Origin: SIG440 sp045586925
Lineage (GTDB): Bacteria; Bacillota; Clostridia; Monoglobales; Monoglobaceae
Assembly (NCBI GenBank): GCA_045586925.1
Contig: JAZNBG010000012.1
Span: forward strand, 1 to 64,000
Length of the DNA: 64,000 nt
Reading direction: 5' to 3'
Both the position numbers and the translations under genes were made by a program. Position 1 is the first letter of the stretch. Each line of letters begins with the position of its first letter. Positions 7,780 to 18,359 of the stretch are shown here, one piece after another. Below the pieces are notes generated by a model. It did not search any database. It was not told the DNA's origin and saw nothing but the letters and a program-made list of their open reading frames with translations.

Positions 7780-8793
7780 TCAAATACCAGATTTAATTTC
7801 ATCATACAAATTCTCAAAATAATATCTGAATCCTTCATCATTAGGATGGAGTCTCATATCTGCAAAAAACCTTTCCTCTCTGGGAACAAAATCAAATCCC
7901 GAAACAACTGTAATATTTTTAAAATCTTTTACAGTATGTTTTATAAGCAGGTCAACCTTTTCAAAATTCCCAAATATTCTTTCTTCATTCATATCCTTTC
8001 TCCATATCGGAGTAATTGCAAATATTTTAGAGTCAGGGTAACTCAAGCTTATATTTTCGTAAAAAGCCTCACAGTTTTTCTCAAAAGAACCTTCATCTAT
8101 TCCATTCCAATCATTGGTACCATAAGCTACTGTTATGTAATCCGGCACAAACGAATCTTTAACCTTTGCAAGTTCAGGAAAAAACCTTTCACCGCCTATT
8201 GCTTTATTAAATTCTTCGGCATCCAAAGCATCTGCAATCTTTGCGATGTAGCGATTAGACGGCCTTAGTGCATCATATCCGTGAGTTATCGAATCCCCGT
8301 ATGCAAGCAATTTCTTTTTGGGCTTTATTGCCTCAACAAAGGCATCATCATCAATAGCTATTTCTTTAATAGAGGTTTTTGTCGACCAGGGCATATGTAT
8401 GCATACAGTTTTTGTTCCGTCTCCAAGCTGAATCGCTTTCGAAAATTCTCCCAAAGGGAAGTCCATTTGCGTATAGTTATGCGGCAATGTAATATCAGAA
8501 AAATTATCAAGATAACTGATAGCTTTAGCATCTGCCATAATATCAACAGAGAAATATTTGCGGGAACTGCCTTGAGCAGTTACTAATTTTAAAAACAATT
8601 TTTTGCTATCCGTTTTAAATAGCAGTTTTATTCCGGCTGAAGAAAATGTTTTATTATAAAAATCCGCGTTTGTTTTTTTATATAGTTGCTCCTGCTCCTG
8701 TGTAAACCTATATAACTCAATTGTTTCATTATTTTCTGCAACACGGACTGCGCCTGTAACAATTTCTTTAATTTGATTAAAATTTAATTTCAT
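7780..8793 (-). CDS. SGNH/GDSL hydrolase, probable carbohydrate esterase
   Basis: A 337-aa two-domain protein. Residues 1-150 form a beta-rich N-terminal region; residues 160-337 an SGNH hydrolase domain with block I GDSITHG (166-172, nucleophile Ser168), the block III GTND motif (225-228) and block V 'RLHPND' near 317, supplying the catalytic histidine. The order resembles CE2-like acetyl-xylan esterases with a jelly-roll N-domain. No signal peptide is present, so it likely deacetylates imported oligosaccharides in the cytoplasm. It lies 16 nt after the GH3 gene, as the last gene of the cargo. The acetyl-ester substrate is inferred from context. Confidence 0.78.
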   Translation of the reverse strand: MKLNFNQIKEIVTGAVRVAENNETIELYRFTQEQEQLYKKTNADFYNKTFSSAGIKLLFKTDSKKLFLKLVTAQGSSRKYFSVDIMADAKAISYLDNFSDITLPHNYTQMDFPLGEFSKAIQLGDGTKTVCIHMPWSTKTSIKEIAIDDDAFVEAIKPKKKLLAYGDSITHGYDALRPSNRYIAKIADALDAEEFNKAIGGERFFPELAKVKDSFVPDYITVAYGTNDWNGIDEGSFEKNCEAFYENISLSYPDSKIFAITPIWRKDMNEERIFGNFEKVDLLIKHTVKDFKNITVVSGFDFVPREERFFADMRLHPNDEGFRYYFENLYDEIKSGI

Positions 8794-8809
8794 ATAACAA
8801 CACTATTCC

Positions 8810-10936
8810 TTATGCAAAATCTATATATTGTTTAATCTCCATACAAACATCTTTACAATTTTTCCCTATTTGCAAAACAAAGTCACCTGGTTCAAATACC
8901 CAATTACCCTTAAAATCATAAAATGACAAATCCTCTTTTGATAAAGTAAATTCTATAGTTTTTTTCTCACCTTTTTTCAAATATGCTTTTTCAAAAGCCT
9001 TCAACTCTTTCACGGGTCTTGAAACACTTGCTACAACATCTGTAACATAGCATTGAGCAATCTCCCACCCATCACATTCACCCATGTTTGTAATATCAAA
9101 TTTTATCTCCGCTAAGTTCTTTTTATTATTAAAGTTATAATTAAAATTACTGTATTCAAATTTCGTATATGACAGGCCATATCCAAACACAAAAGCAGGA
9201 GTACTTATATTATCTCTGGCAACATACTCTTCGTGCTTGTAGTACCACATTACACCAAGTTCATTACGCTGATGATTATATTGTACAGGTATCTGCCCCG
9301 TGCTTCTCGGAAAGGTCACAGGCAGCTTTCCGCAAGGATTGAATTCACCAAAAATTATTTCGGCCGCTGCAAGTCCACACATTGTTCCCCCGTGCCACGC
9401 CCACAGAACTGCATCGCAATAGGGCATAATACGGTCGATTGCAAGAGGTCTTCCTGCAAAAACTACCGCAATAACTTTTTTACCGATTTCCTTAGCTTTT
9501 TTTACACATTCCACTTGAGTTTCGGAAAGCTCAATATTGGTTTTTGTCATTCCCTCACCGGTTATATGATGACTTTCTCCCAGAGCAATTACATATGTAT
9601 CTGAAAGTCCGGGATAGATCCACATATCATCACCCATACACGGATGAGATGCTGTTTTATCTCTGCCGTTAATTACAGAAATTCCCTCTGCAAGTGAAAT
9701 AACATCCTCTGGCCGTCCTCCTGCATGCCAGCTTCCCATAAGTGCCTCTTTTTCCTCACACATAGGTCCTTTAACAGCAATTGTTTTTTCGCCCTTTTTA
9801 AGAGGAAGTATCCCATTATTCTTTAAAAGCACCATAGAATGCCGACTTACTTCTTTTGCTTTTTTCAGATATTCTTCAGACATAAAATCATCACTGCAGA
9901 TTTTTTCATCAAAATATGGATTATCAAATAAGCCGAGCTTGAACTTAATTCTTAAAACGCGTCTGACCGCTTCATCAACAGTTTCCATGCTTACCGTGCC
10001 TTTTTCTATGGCAGAGCATAAATGATTTCTATACAGACAATCCACCATATCCATATCCACACCTGCGTTAATGGCAAGTGCGGCTGATGTTTCATCATTA
10101 TCAGAAACACCCTGACATTTAAGGCGAAGTACAGCATCCCAATCGCTTACAACAAATCCACCAAACCCAAGTTCTCCTCTTAGAATATCTGTAAGATGAT
10201 ATCTGCTTGATGTTGCAGGCTGACCGCTGATTTCGTTAAATGAGCTCATAACGGTTGCCACTCCCGCATCCACCGCCGCTTTAAATGCCGGCAATGCTCT
10301 GTTTCTCAGCGAATAATCCGACCATTCGGTTGCATCCTTATCTCTACCGCCGCTTGCTGCACCATATCCAATATAATGCTTAGCACAAGCAGCAATTCTG
10401 CCTTTTTTAGACATATCGTCGCCTTGAATACCTTCAACAGAGGCTTTTGCAAATACACCGCCAAGAAAAGGGTCTTCGCCGGGACACTCTATAATTCTTC
10501 CCCATCGGGGGTCATTACACACATCCAGCATAGGTGCAAAAGTCCAGTGCACACCCTCTTTGCTCGCTTCTTCAGCCATAATGGAAGCTGCATCTCTTAT
10601 CAACCCGTAATCCCAGGTAGCCATCTGCGCCAACGGAATAGGAAAAATGGTTCTTGAACCATGAATAACATCGCGTCCGTTTATTACAGGGATACCAAGT
10701 CTGCTTTTTTCAACTGCAGCTCTTTGAATTTCATTGAGCCTTGAGATACGAAAATCTTCCTGATCATCAGCACCCGCCATTGCACTGTTAGCTAAAATAC
10801 ACGAACCTACCTCACCTTTTTCTGCTTTAACTATTATTTCATCAATACGCGTATCAGTCAAATACTCCTGAGTAAGCTGACCAAGTTTTTCTTCCAGAGT
10901 CATTTGCGATATGAGTTGTTCAATCTTTTCATTCAT
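8810..10936 (-). CDS. glycoside hydrolase family 3 beta-glycosidase (BglX-like)
   Basis: A 708-aa GH3 enzyme with a (beta/alpha)8 barrel, then the alpha/beta sandwich domain, then a fibronectin-III-like C-terminus ('PAFVFGYGLSYTKFEYSN'). The catalytic nucleophile is Asp265 in VVSDWD. Substrate-binding segments include 'NDPRWGRIIECPGEDPFLGG' and 'AKHYIGYG'. 'FGEFNPCGKLPVTFPRS' is typical of BglX-type beta-glucosidases and beta-xylosidases. There is no signal peptide, so it is predicted cytoplasmic, acting on imported oligosaccharides. AGGAGG precedes the ATG and it sits 26 nt after the GH20-like gene. The exact sugar is not determinable. Confidence 0.92.
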   Translation of the reverse strand: MNEKIEQLISQMTLEEKLGQLTQEYLTDTRIDEIIVKAEKGEVGSCILANSAMAGADDQEDFRISRLNEIQRAAVEKSRLGIPVINGRDVIHGSRTIFPIPLAQMATWDYGLIRDAASIMAEEASKEGVHWTFAPMLDVCNDPRWGRIIECPGEDPFLGGVFAKASVEGIQGDDMSKKGRIAACAKHYIGYGAASGGRDKDATEWSDYSLRNRALPAFKAAVDAGVATVMSSFNEISGQPATSSRYHLTDILRGELGFGGFVVSDWDAVLRLKCQGVSDNDETSAALAINAGVDMDMVDCLYRNHLCSAIEKGTVSMETVDEAVRRVLRIKFKLGLFDNPYFDEKICSDDFMSEEYLKKAKEVSRHSMVLLKNNGILPLKKGEKTIAVKGPMCEEKEALMGSWHAGGRPEDVISLAEGISVINGRDKTASHPCMGDDMWIYPGLSDTYVIALGESHHITGEGMTKTNIELSETQVECVKKAKEIGKKVIAVVFAGRPLAIDRIMPYCDAVLWAWHGGTMCGLAAAEIIFGEFNPCGKLPVTFPRSTGQIPVQYNHQRNELGVMWYYKHEEYVARDNISTPAFVFGYGLSYTKFEYSNFNYNFNNKKNLAEIKFDITNMGECDGWEIAQCYVTDVVASVSRPVKELKAFEKAYLKKGEKKTIEFTLSKEDLSFYDFKGNWVFEPGDFVLQIGKNCKDVCMEIKQYIDFA

Positions 10937-10962
10937 AGTCTTTCCTCCTGCAGTGAAGTCAA

Positions 10963-11976
10963 TTACTTTTTGTAGAACATTTCTCGTGCCTCTTTAAGCA
11001 ACCTTAATGATTCCTCAAAGACAGGTTCGTTGCCGACCTCCGCAGGTGTCCATGGTGCAGTTATAAATCCAAGCACCTGCTCATCAGGTGCGTTATCTCT
11101 GAAATATTCAACCAAATCCATAGTGTTATATGGGCATTTATTAACGGTTGAAGCACAGGGTATATATTTATATCCCTCTTTCATAAGGGGCAACGCCACA
11201 TTCCTGAAATTAACAAGAAACGGGTCTTCTTCAACATATTTAATTCCCATTTTGGCATACTCGCCCTCATTATAATAAGTCACATACTCTGCGCGTGATT
11301 CAATTGGTGTATAATGTTCTTTTTTGAACGCATTATAATACCATGGTGAAAGAACAGCATCATCTACACCTATGTATTTTTTATATTCCTCAGGATGGTC
11401 AAAAAGCGCACAGGACCAAATCCAAGGGGTTGCCCCCTTATCTATTACGCAATCCATAAGAAATCTCAGGTCATGCCAGTAAAGCTCTCCCTGACGAAAC
11501 ACAACATGTTGAGTGTTTGCATTATGCTTTGCATCCTCTTCGTCCATACCAAGATGTATATACTCAGGCTGCCCAAACAAGTCATATACCTCGTATATCA
11601 AATCTCTGCAAACGTTATAATAGGTTTTAGTGGAAACCATTCTGGCATACTCGCCCATCCAATCAGCATGGGTGGTTGAAAAATTAAGCTTTGGTACAAC
11701 TGTAATACCCATACTTTTTAATTTTTTGAGCTCTTCACGAACTTTCTTCCTTGTCCATGCACCTTTTATGGCTATTTCGGGATGTGATGCATACTCAATG
11801 CCGTCGCACAAATCAAATATAATTGTATTTGCACCACTGTCAGCCACCATTTTAATGATATTATTCCATGCTTCATCATCAAAGCGCAACGTGTCGCCAA
11901 AAAGCCTGCGTGTATAATTCATACTTAGATGCATTAGTATTCCCCAAATTTTATCATTGCTATTTGAATTGCTCAT
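10963..11976 (-). CDS. GH20-like TIM-barrel protein
   Basis: A 337-aa single-domain barrel. It has 'HLGMDEED' at 141-148, resembling the catalytic Asp-Glu pair of GH20 hexosaminidases, preceded by barrel strands such as 'ITVVPKLNFSTTH'. It is much shorter than classical GH20 enzymes and lacks their N-terminal domain. No signal peptide. GAGGG lies 6-7 nt before the ATG, the same arrangement as the beta-helix gene upstream, and the two are separated by only 23 nt. It likely processes a hexosaminide or related sugar, but it may be an uncharacterised family with a GH20-like fold. Confidence 0.6.
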   Translation of the reverse strand: MSNSNSNDKIWGILMHLSMNYTRRLFGDTLRFDDEAWNNIIKMVADSGANTIIFDLCDGIEYASHPEIAIKGAWTRKKVREELKKLKSMGITVVPKLNFSTTHADWMGEYARMVSTKTYYNVCRDLIYEVYDLFGQPEYIHLGMDEEDAKHNANTQHVVFRQGELYWHDLRFLMDCVIDKGATPWIWSCALFDHPEEYKKYIGVDDAVLSPWYYNAFKKEHYTPIESRAEYVTYYNEGEYAKMGIKYVEEDPFLVNFRNVALPLMKEGYKYIPCASTVNKCPYNTMDLVEYFRDNAPDEQVLGFITAPWTPAEVGNEPVFEESLRLLKEAREMFYKK

Positions 11977-11999
11977 ATATGACCCTCACTTTCAGATTA

Positions 12000-14900
12000 T
12001 TACTGAGTTATTGCTGCTCCGGCGGGCAAAAAGCCAAAATAATAGAAATTAGATGTTTTATATCCGTTTTCAAACTTTATATATACAGTATGAACGCCTT
12101 GTTCAACCGTCTTTGAAAGCGGAACAGTTATTGGCGTAAAATCAGTCCATTCCTCTTTATCCACTATATAGGTTGCTATTGGTGTGCCTTCCGGACTATC
12201 CAGATACACAGAAACAGTTTGTCCTGTATAATCTCCTGTACTTCCTGCCGCAATAACAAAGTTTGTTGCATCAGAATTAAATTTCACTTTTTCATATTTG
12301 AGAATTGTTGTACCCCAAGTATCTTTTAAGTAATAATCAGTATATTCTCCGTTAACATACTTCACGGCGGAAGGAGGTGCAGTATTTCTTCCCGGAGTGC
12401 AGTCTGTGTAATCCACAGCAAACCTTTTTGCCGAATAAATACTGTCTGCAAGACCGCGTTCTGAAAGCCTTGCTACAGAAATACTGCCTATTCCAAGACT
12501 TCTATAATCTGTCACCTTGATATAAACATTCTGAATTCCGGTATTATATCCAACATTAACATCAACATTATCCGGTTTATCCATTTCGGAAGAATTAACC
12601 TGAATAGTAGCAGTTTTAGGATATACTTCATCCATACTATTGCCCACAAATATTTCAATTTCATCACATGAATAGTTTTTATCACCAAACACTGTAAGAT
12701 TTACAGTATCAGAACCGCTACCAAAATCCACATTTTCAAAGCAAACATATTGTCCGTCTGTTGAGAATTTGGCAATACCATTTTCAAACACTACACCATC
12801 TGATAACACCGCATCAGCAACATTATGCGTTGAAGACAAATCGCCTGCTTTCGTTTTTACGTAATTGGCAAGATAGTCTCCTGAATACGGATTTGCACCT
12901 GCATAAAACATCTTTCCCTGCGGAAAATGCATACTGTTCAATGAATCAACAGTCCCTATACCCTTTTTTAATGCTCTGTTATTATAAACAGCATGGTAAG
13001 CAGGGGCATGATTTGCAGCCTGCTGATAGATAGGATACTTTGAAAATTCCGCAGACTCATCTGTGTTAAATACGAGATTACTGTATGTTTCTGTTCCAAA
13101 CGAGCCGCCATCGTGATAAATTCCAAAAGCATTTGGATTTTCCTCTTCCTGCGATTGGGTTGAATAAACATAGTTATGATGGATTTCCGTTTTCTTTTTA
13201 TCTGTTCCCAGATAAGTGTAATACTGATATATCAGACCTGTATCCAGAGTAGAAATCATTCCGTCATGGAAATCATTATAAGCAATTTCCATCGGCAAAT
13301 AAGGTGCAAGAATGTGTCCTACTCCCTCAATTTGTCCAATATTAAGACATGAACGACCACAGTTATATACTGTGTTATTAAAAACTGAATGTCCGCCTCG
13401 GGCAGTTGTTTTCTCATCTGTACCCACAGTATCAAAGGTAATTCCTGAAACATAGCTTCCCATATATCCGCAATCATTCAGGATGTTGCTTTCAATATAT
13501 GCATACAAGCCCGTTCCGTAAATTCCGGCACCTGCACTGTGGTCTATACGGCTGTTTACAATGATATTATCTCTTCCGCCTACATAAATGCCAACCTCAC
13601 CCCTCTGCGGAGCACCTTTCTCATTTTTAAGATTAAACGGCCAGTCAATATAACCGTCACGCTGGTCATTTGACAATGTATAATGCGAGATATATTTCAT
13701 GTTCATTCCGTTAAGCATACACATCTCGCTGTTGTTCATATTAACGCTACCGCCGATTGTTTCTATTCCCTCAATATTAATAAATTTCTTACCTGACAGA
13801 TCAATAACAAGCTGACGTTCTTTGGCTTCAACCACAGCTTCTTCTGCTTTCACTTCATCTGGGAAAATAAAATACAAGCTATTTCCTTGTTTTACCCATT
13901 CATTTGCAATATCAAGAGCATTCATGTGACCGATAATGCATCCATAATTCCACTTATCAGTATCAGCAGGTGTCCACCACCATTTTGTTGATGTGTCATT
14001 AACAGTGATTTCACCGTTTTTGCTGGATTCAATTGTTCCTGTTGCAAGTGCATAACTATTACCAAAGGCACCTACATAATACGCTCCCTTCCAGTAATCG
14101 TTTTCATCCTGATTAAGTAAAGTATCACTGCTTATTACAGCAGTATTTTCTGCCGAAACCTTAAAATCACCCTTTGTGGGCCATAAATCACTTAATCCTT
14201 CACTACGCCACTGCGGATTATTGGGATATCTGGCCTCGGTCATAGACTTTCCGTTTACAAAAATCTGATTTTTTCCGATTCCCATATCCCATTCCATAGG
14301 TACAGAATAAATATTATCCTTATATCGGGTGAAACCGATTAACTCCTTATTTGCAGAAATTACAACCTTATCACCGTCTGCAGCACGGAATGTAATCGGA
14401 TTTGATGCTGTTCCACTATTTTGTGGTGACAAAGTTTCTCTGTATACACCTTCTTTTATTATAACAGTATCTCCGGCTTCTGCCTCACTTGCTGCTTTTG
14501 CAAGAGTCTTAAAGGGTGCATCGGCACTTCCGTCATTTAAATCACTTGCATTTTCAGTCTGGGCAACATAATATACATTTGACTTATTCTTATTTACTTT
14601 AAAATCATCAAATATCCCTGTAGCATATGCAAGCATATCTGAATCATTGAGTATATTTTCAACTGTATACTTGTCATCAATAACAACCAGACCATCTTTA
14701 TATTCTACAGTCTTTCCTATAAGCTCCGCAAAATAACGCACTGCCGCCCAGGTTTGTCCATCTTTATATAAAATAGCGGGATATGTAACACTTTCCGGAT
14801 TTACACCATTAGAGGAAAGGGATGCACCTCCGCCAACAATAGTATATTCATAATTATCATTACGAAGCAATGCATATGCTTTATCGGGAATATCCTCACA

Positions 14901-15632
14901 GTAATATCCCAAAGCCTTTGCCAGCGTGTTAATCGGCAAATAAAGTGTCCCATGATTATTATAAGGAATTGCATCAGTATCATTATTATCTACATATCTT
15001 CTGCTACCATTGACATATATAACAGGAGATTTTGTGTCCATCATAACAGTAGAAACTGTTTCAAAAACGCTTTCAGAAACATCAGGCAAATAAAAGCTCA
15101 TTTTTTCACCTGTGCTTGTACTATACGGTACAGGTGTTTTTTCTTTTTCAAAAGTAAGACTTTCAATGGTTATTCCACCGGTGCTTTCTATTATAAATTC
15201 CCTTTCACCTTTTCTCTCGGTAAATTCTCGCACAACATAACTATGCTCGCCTATGTAATAATAATTTTGAGCTTCATAGCCAAGGCTTGTCCCAAATTCC
15301 AAGTTGTATTCCCCGTCACCCGAAAGTTGCATCATATACTCTCTGTAACCGGAATTCAGAACTGTCGTGCCCGAAGCACCACAATATTTAATTGTTACAC
15401 TTCGAGCATCGAAAGGCAGATAAAAGCCATATGTCGCTGCTTTATTTGCAGGAATTGTAACACTGCTTCCCGACAGAGTGATGTCACTTGCGGATATACA
15501 TTGTGACGCATCAACAGCAAATAGATACTCACCTGCACTGTAAGCGAGTTCAAAAGGTGTTGATGCAATGGTTGTAATAACGGAACTCAATAAACAAAAA
15601 ACCAATACAAAAGCAATTATTTTCTTTTTCAT
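12000..15632 (-). CDS. secreted right-handed beta-helix protein with copper-amine-oxidase-N-like and CBM domains
   Basis: A 1210-aa exported protein. Layout: signal peptide 1-24; beta-sandwich region 25-165; copper amine oxidase N-like stalk domain about 197-322 ('VIYVNGSRRYVDN', 'LPINTLAKALGYY', 'AAVRYFAELIG'); DUF1565-type start of a right-handed parallel beta-helix from 353 ('YYVAQTENA', 'GDTVIIKEGVYRETL', 'EARYPNNPQW'); helix to about 900 with 'HSAGAGIYGTGLYAYIESN' and 'CGRSCLNIG'; then two CBM6-like beta-sandwiches. The helix resembles GH120/GH141 and polysaccharide lyase relatives, so carbohydrate cleavage outside the cell is likely. It is a close paralog of the 1363-aa protein at 30468-34559. 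No catalytic residue can be assigned confidently. Confidence 0.75.
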   Translation of the reverse strand: MKKKIIAFVLVFCLLSSVITTIASTPFELAYSAGEYLFAVDASQCISASDITLSGSSVTIPANKAATYGFYLPFDARSVTIKYCGASGTTVLNSGYREYMMQLSGDGEYNLEFGTSLGYEAQNYYYIGEHSYVVREFTERKGEREFIIESTGGITIESLTFEKEKTPVPYSTSTGEKMSFYLPDVSESVFETVSTVMMDTKSPVIYVNGSRRYVDNNDTDAIPYNNHGTLYLPINTLAKALGYYCEDIPDKAYALLRNDNYEYTIVGGGASLSSNGVNPESVTYPAILYKDGQTWAAVRYFAELIGKTVEYKDGLVVIDDKYTVENILNDSDMLAYATGIFDDFKVNKNKSNVYYVAQTENASDLNDGSADAPFKTLAKAASEAEAGDTVIIKEGVYRETLSPQNSGTASNPITFRAADGDKVVISANKELIGFTRYKDNIYSVPMEWDMGIGKNQIFVNGKSMTEARYPNNPQWRSEGLSDLWPTKGDFKVSAENTAVISSDTLLNQDENDYWKGAYYVGAFGNSYALATGTIESSKNGEITVNDTSTKWWWTPADTDKWNYGCIIGHMNALDIANEWVKQGNSLYFIFPDEVKAEEAVVEAKERQLVIDLSGKKFINIEGIETIGGSVNMNNSEMCMLNGMNMKYISHYTLSNDQRDGYIDWPFNLKNEKGAPQRGEVGIYVGGRDNIIVNSRIDHSAGAGIYGTGLYAYIESNILNDCGYMGSYVSGITFDTVGTDEKTTARGGHSVFNNTVYNCGRSCLNIGQIEGVGHILAPYLPMEIAYNDFHDGMISTLDTGLIYQYYTYLGTDKKKTEIHHNYVYSTQSQEEENPNAFGIYHDGGSFGTETYSNLVFNTDESAEFSKYPIYQQAANHAPAYHAVYNNRALKKGIGTVDSLNSMHFPQGKMFYAGANPYSGDYLANYVKTKAGDLSSTHNVADAVLSDGVVFENGIAKFSTDGQYVCFENVDFGSGSDTVNLTVFGDKNYSCDEIEIFVGNSMDEVYPKTATIQVNSSEMDKPDNVDVNVGYNTGIQNVYIKVTDYRSLGIGSISVARLSERGLADSIYSAKRFAVDYTDCTPGRNTAPPSAVKYVNGEYTDYYLKDTWGTTILKYEKVKFNSDATNFVIAAGSTGDYTGQTVSVYLDSPEGTPIATYIVDKEEWTDFTPITVPLSKTVEQGVHTVYIKFENGYKTSNFYYFGFLPAGAAITQ

Positions 15633-15659
15633 ATATTACCCTCATTTTCTAATCTAAAA

Positions 15660-16520
15660 TCAATTATTAAACATATTAGCAAGTCGTCTTGCAGAAGCCG
15701 CCAATTCTTTTATTCCGTCTAACACATTTTCCTTACAGTATTTTTCAAGAAAGCGGTCTGCTTCCAAAGTAAAATAGCCATCATAGTTAATTTCTTTTAA
15801 TGCCACGACCACTGCATCAAAATCTATACTGGCAGAAAAAGGTATCTGATGCCAATCATGCCAACGGTCATTGTCATGAATATGCAAAGCTTTTAACCTA
15901 TTATCCAGCTTTTTTATCATATCAACGGCTCCTGTTCCGGACCCACGCATCTCTGCATGACCTATATCAAGACACGCTACTAAAAATTCATCATTAACCG
16001 CATCAAGATGAGCGTTAAAGCTGTCTGCAGTAGCGCATGCCGCAAAAGACGATTCATCCTTAGCACTGTCCCAATCCCACATATTTTCTGTAGCAATTTT
16101 AACCCCACAACTCTTTGCAAATGGAATTAGTTCAAGATACATCTCACCATTAACTTCGGGAGATTTATCAGTGTCAGGGTGAATTACACAAATTTCTCCC
16201 CCTGCCTCTGCAGTACATTCAATAGATCTTTTATAATATGATCTGATTTCGGCACTTCTGCTTGGGAATGGTGCGTGGGATTGATTACATATAATCCCAT
16301 TGTCCTCACCCACTCTTCTCAGTCTGCGTGCAAAAGCGAGATAGTCATTTCCTGCCAACGGATGAACATTGGGAAGAAGTTTATTGGCAGGCCAATCATA
16401 ATTGCACATACTGAACATAGAAAAATCCCAGGCGTCAAAGCCCGCTTTTGCAATATATTCAATAGCACGTTCTTCGCCAACAATACGTGTTGCAGAATTT
16501 ATTTCCGTAGCAATTTTCAT
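15660..16520 (-). CDS. sugar phosphate isomerase/epimerase-like TIM barrel
   Basis: A 286-aa AP-endonuclease-2/xylose-isomerase-like barrel. Metal-ligand segments are visible: 'VCVIHPDTD'-like 'ICVIHPDTD', 'IATENMWDWD', 'ACLDIGHAEMRG' and 'ALHIHDNDRWHD' followed by 'TLEADRFL'. Such proteins isomerise or epimerise sugars or inositols. Its ATG overlaps the histidine-kinase stop (ATGA), so it is coupled to the two-component genes. Its cytoplasmic location fits processing of an imported monosaccharide. The substrate is unknown. Confidence 0.8.
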   Translation of the reverse strand: MKIATEINSATRIVGEERAIEYIAKAGFDAWDFSMFSMCNYDWPANKLLPNVHPLAGNDYLAFARRLRRVGEDNGIICNQSHAPFPSRSAEIRSYYKRSIECTAEAGGEICVIHPDTDKSPEVNGEMYLELIPFAKSCGVKIATENMWDWDSAKDESSFAACATADSFNAHLDAVNDEFLVACLDIGHAEMRGSGTGAVDMIKKLDNRLKALHIHDNDRWHDWHQIPFSASIDFDAVVVALKEINYDGYFTLEADRFLEKYCKENVLDGIKELAASARRLANMFNN

Positions 16521-18325
16521 TGTTTTGAATCACCTCGCAAATCATTTTTAATTTTAGGCAGCTTAATTTTAACATCTGTATATTCATTTACCTTGGATTT
16601 AATTTCCAAGCCATATTTTTCACCAAAAATCATTTTAATTCGTCTGTGTGTATTTAAAATTCCAATGTGCAAACGGTTTTTAACAGCTATATCATTATCG
16701 TTTTCCTCCGTAAGAAGACACATTCTTTTTTCTTCGTCAATTCCTTTTCCGTTATCATAGATACTAATACAAAGGAATTCATCCTCTTCAGTTATTCGTA
16801 TCTCAATTTGAGCAGTTTCGTTATTGTTAAGCTTTTCGTCTACCCCGTGCATAATTGAATTTTCAATTATTGGCTGGCAAAGCATACTGAGAACCTGATA
16901 ATCATAGCAAGCTTCGTCAACATATATATCCACCTTGAGCCTGTCATTATAGCGTAATTGATACAGGGATATGTAATCATTGATATTATCAATTTCACTT
17001 TTCACATCAAGCGTTGAATTAACCGTAAGAATTGCGTTTCTTAAAAATCTGCCCAAAATAAGCAACATTTCGGCAATTTTAGTTTGTTTGCTCATAATGG
17101 CAGTTAATCTTATGGCCGCAAGAGTGTTATACAAAAAATGAGGATTCATTTGATAGCGCAACATCAGAATATCGCTTTGTCTTCGTTTTTCTTCCTCAAA
17201 ACGGATTCTTCTGAGAAGCGTTCTTATGTGTGCAACCATAGCATTAAATCCACCGATAATAACACCAAATTCGTCTTTGGAACGAACCTTCAGTTCTGTC
17301 TCAAAATTATCCTTTTCTACACTTTTCATAGCAATCATAAGTTCGCTGATTGGAAGCATAATTTTTTTTACCAAAAAATAATTGCATACATACCAAATTA
17401 AAAATATCAGCAAAATCGACAAGAACACAGCATATCTTATATACGCCAGCTCTGCATAGTATTTTTCGCATTCAACAGGACGGACAAGTTTCCAGCCAGT
17501 GATAGGCGAAGTGTAATATATAACATAATAATCCTTTTTATCTATTTTTATCTGAAATCCTCCTGTATCAGCCCCATACCCATCAGAGTCCTCGGAAATA
17601 GGACGCTCAAGAAAAATGTTACGCAGTTTTTTTTCTCCTCTTGAATATATAAGCTTGGAGTTAGAATCATATATCGACACAGCAGAATTAAGAGTGTTAT
17701 AATTTTCCTCTGCATATTCATTAACCTGCGAGAGCTCGGCGTCGCCCATAAAAAGACGATTGTCAAAAACCATATATATAGTCCCTACATAAACCTGGTC
17801 CTTTTTATAACAACTGTCACGAAGCATTGTACCAGCAACTATTACATCACCATTTATATCTGTATATGTATCTTTAAAACCAAGCCATGATAAAACCCCG
17901 GAATTTTCTCCCACGCTACTATATGGCATAATATATCTTACAGGGTCTTTTTCAGCAAGCGGTTCACCGGAAATATACGCATTGCTGTCGACAGAAAAAA
18001 GAATAATACTTTTAAGAGAACGTTCACTTCTTGCAAACTTGTTATAAATTCCATTTAGTGCCCCCTGAATATCCGAATCATTTGTATTTCGCAATTCAGC
18101 AAAAAAATCCACATCATCAAGAATAATGTCAACTGTATTCTGCAATCTGCTGATTTTAACAACCAGCATATTATCAAGCTGTTTAAGCACGCTGTACGAT
18201 TCGCTGTGTAATTCTTGCGTAACCCTCTCGCTTGCCATATCATAATAAAAAAAGGAAAAAAGCATCACGGGAATAACACCGATTATAACAATATAAATCA
18301 GTAATTTTTTTTGCAGTGAACGCAC
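16517..18325 (-). CDS. YesM-type sensor histidine kinase
   Basis: A 602-aa membrane kinase of the LytS/YesM class. TM1 is at about residues 8-27; there is an extracellular Cache-like sensor to about 295, TM2 about 297-319, a HAMP domain, then the His_kinase domain with 'QMNPHFLYNTL' (phosphoacceptor His396). The HATPase has its N box in 'QPIIENSIMHGVDE' and G1 in 'IYDNGKGID'. Start set at a GTG at 18325 because AAAGGG is 10 nt upstream; the next upstream GTG is too close. It lies 34 nt after the response regulator. Such pairs sense extracellular oligosaccharides directly or through a binding protein and control adjacent uptake genes. Confidence 0.9.
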   Translation of the reverse strand: MRSLQKKLLIYIVIIGVIPVMLFSFFYYDMASERVTQELHSESYSVLKQLDNMLVVKISRLQNTVDIILDDVDFFAELRNTNDSDIQGALNGIYNKFARSERSLKSIILFSVDSNAYISGEPLAEKDPVRYIMPYSSVGENSGVLSWLGFKDTYTDINGDVIVAGTMLRDSCYKKDQVYVGTIYMVFDNRLFMGDAELSQVNEYAEENYNTLNSAVSIYDSNSKLIYSRGEKKLRNIFLERPISEDSDGYGADTGGFQIKIDKKDYYVIYYTSPITGWKLVRPVECEKYYAELAYIRYAVFLSILLIFLIWYVCNYFLVKKIMLPISELMIAMKSVEKDNFETELKVRSKDEFGVIIGGFNAMVAHIRTLLRRIRFEEEKRRQSDILMLRYQMNPHFLYNTLAAIRLTAIMSKQTKIAEMLLILGRFLRNAILTVNSTLDVKSEIDNINDYISLYQLRYNDRLKVDIYVDEACYDYQVLSMLCQPIIENSIMHGVDEKLNNNETAQIEIRITEEDEFLCISIYDNGKGIDEEKRMCLLTEENDNDIAVKNRLHIGILNTHRRIKMIFGEKYGLEIKSKVNEYTDVKIKLPKIKNDLRGDSKQ

Positions 18326-18359
18326 ATCAAACACACCCTTTCAGGAAATCCTAACAACC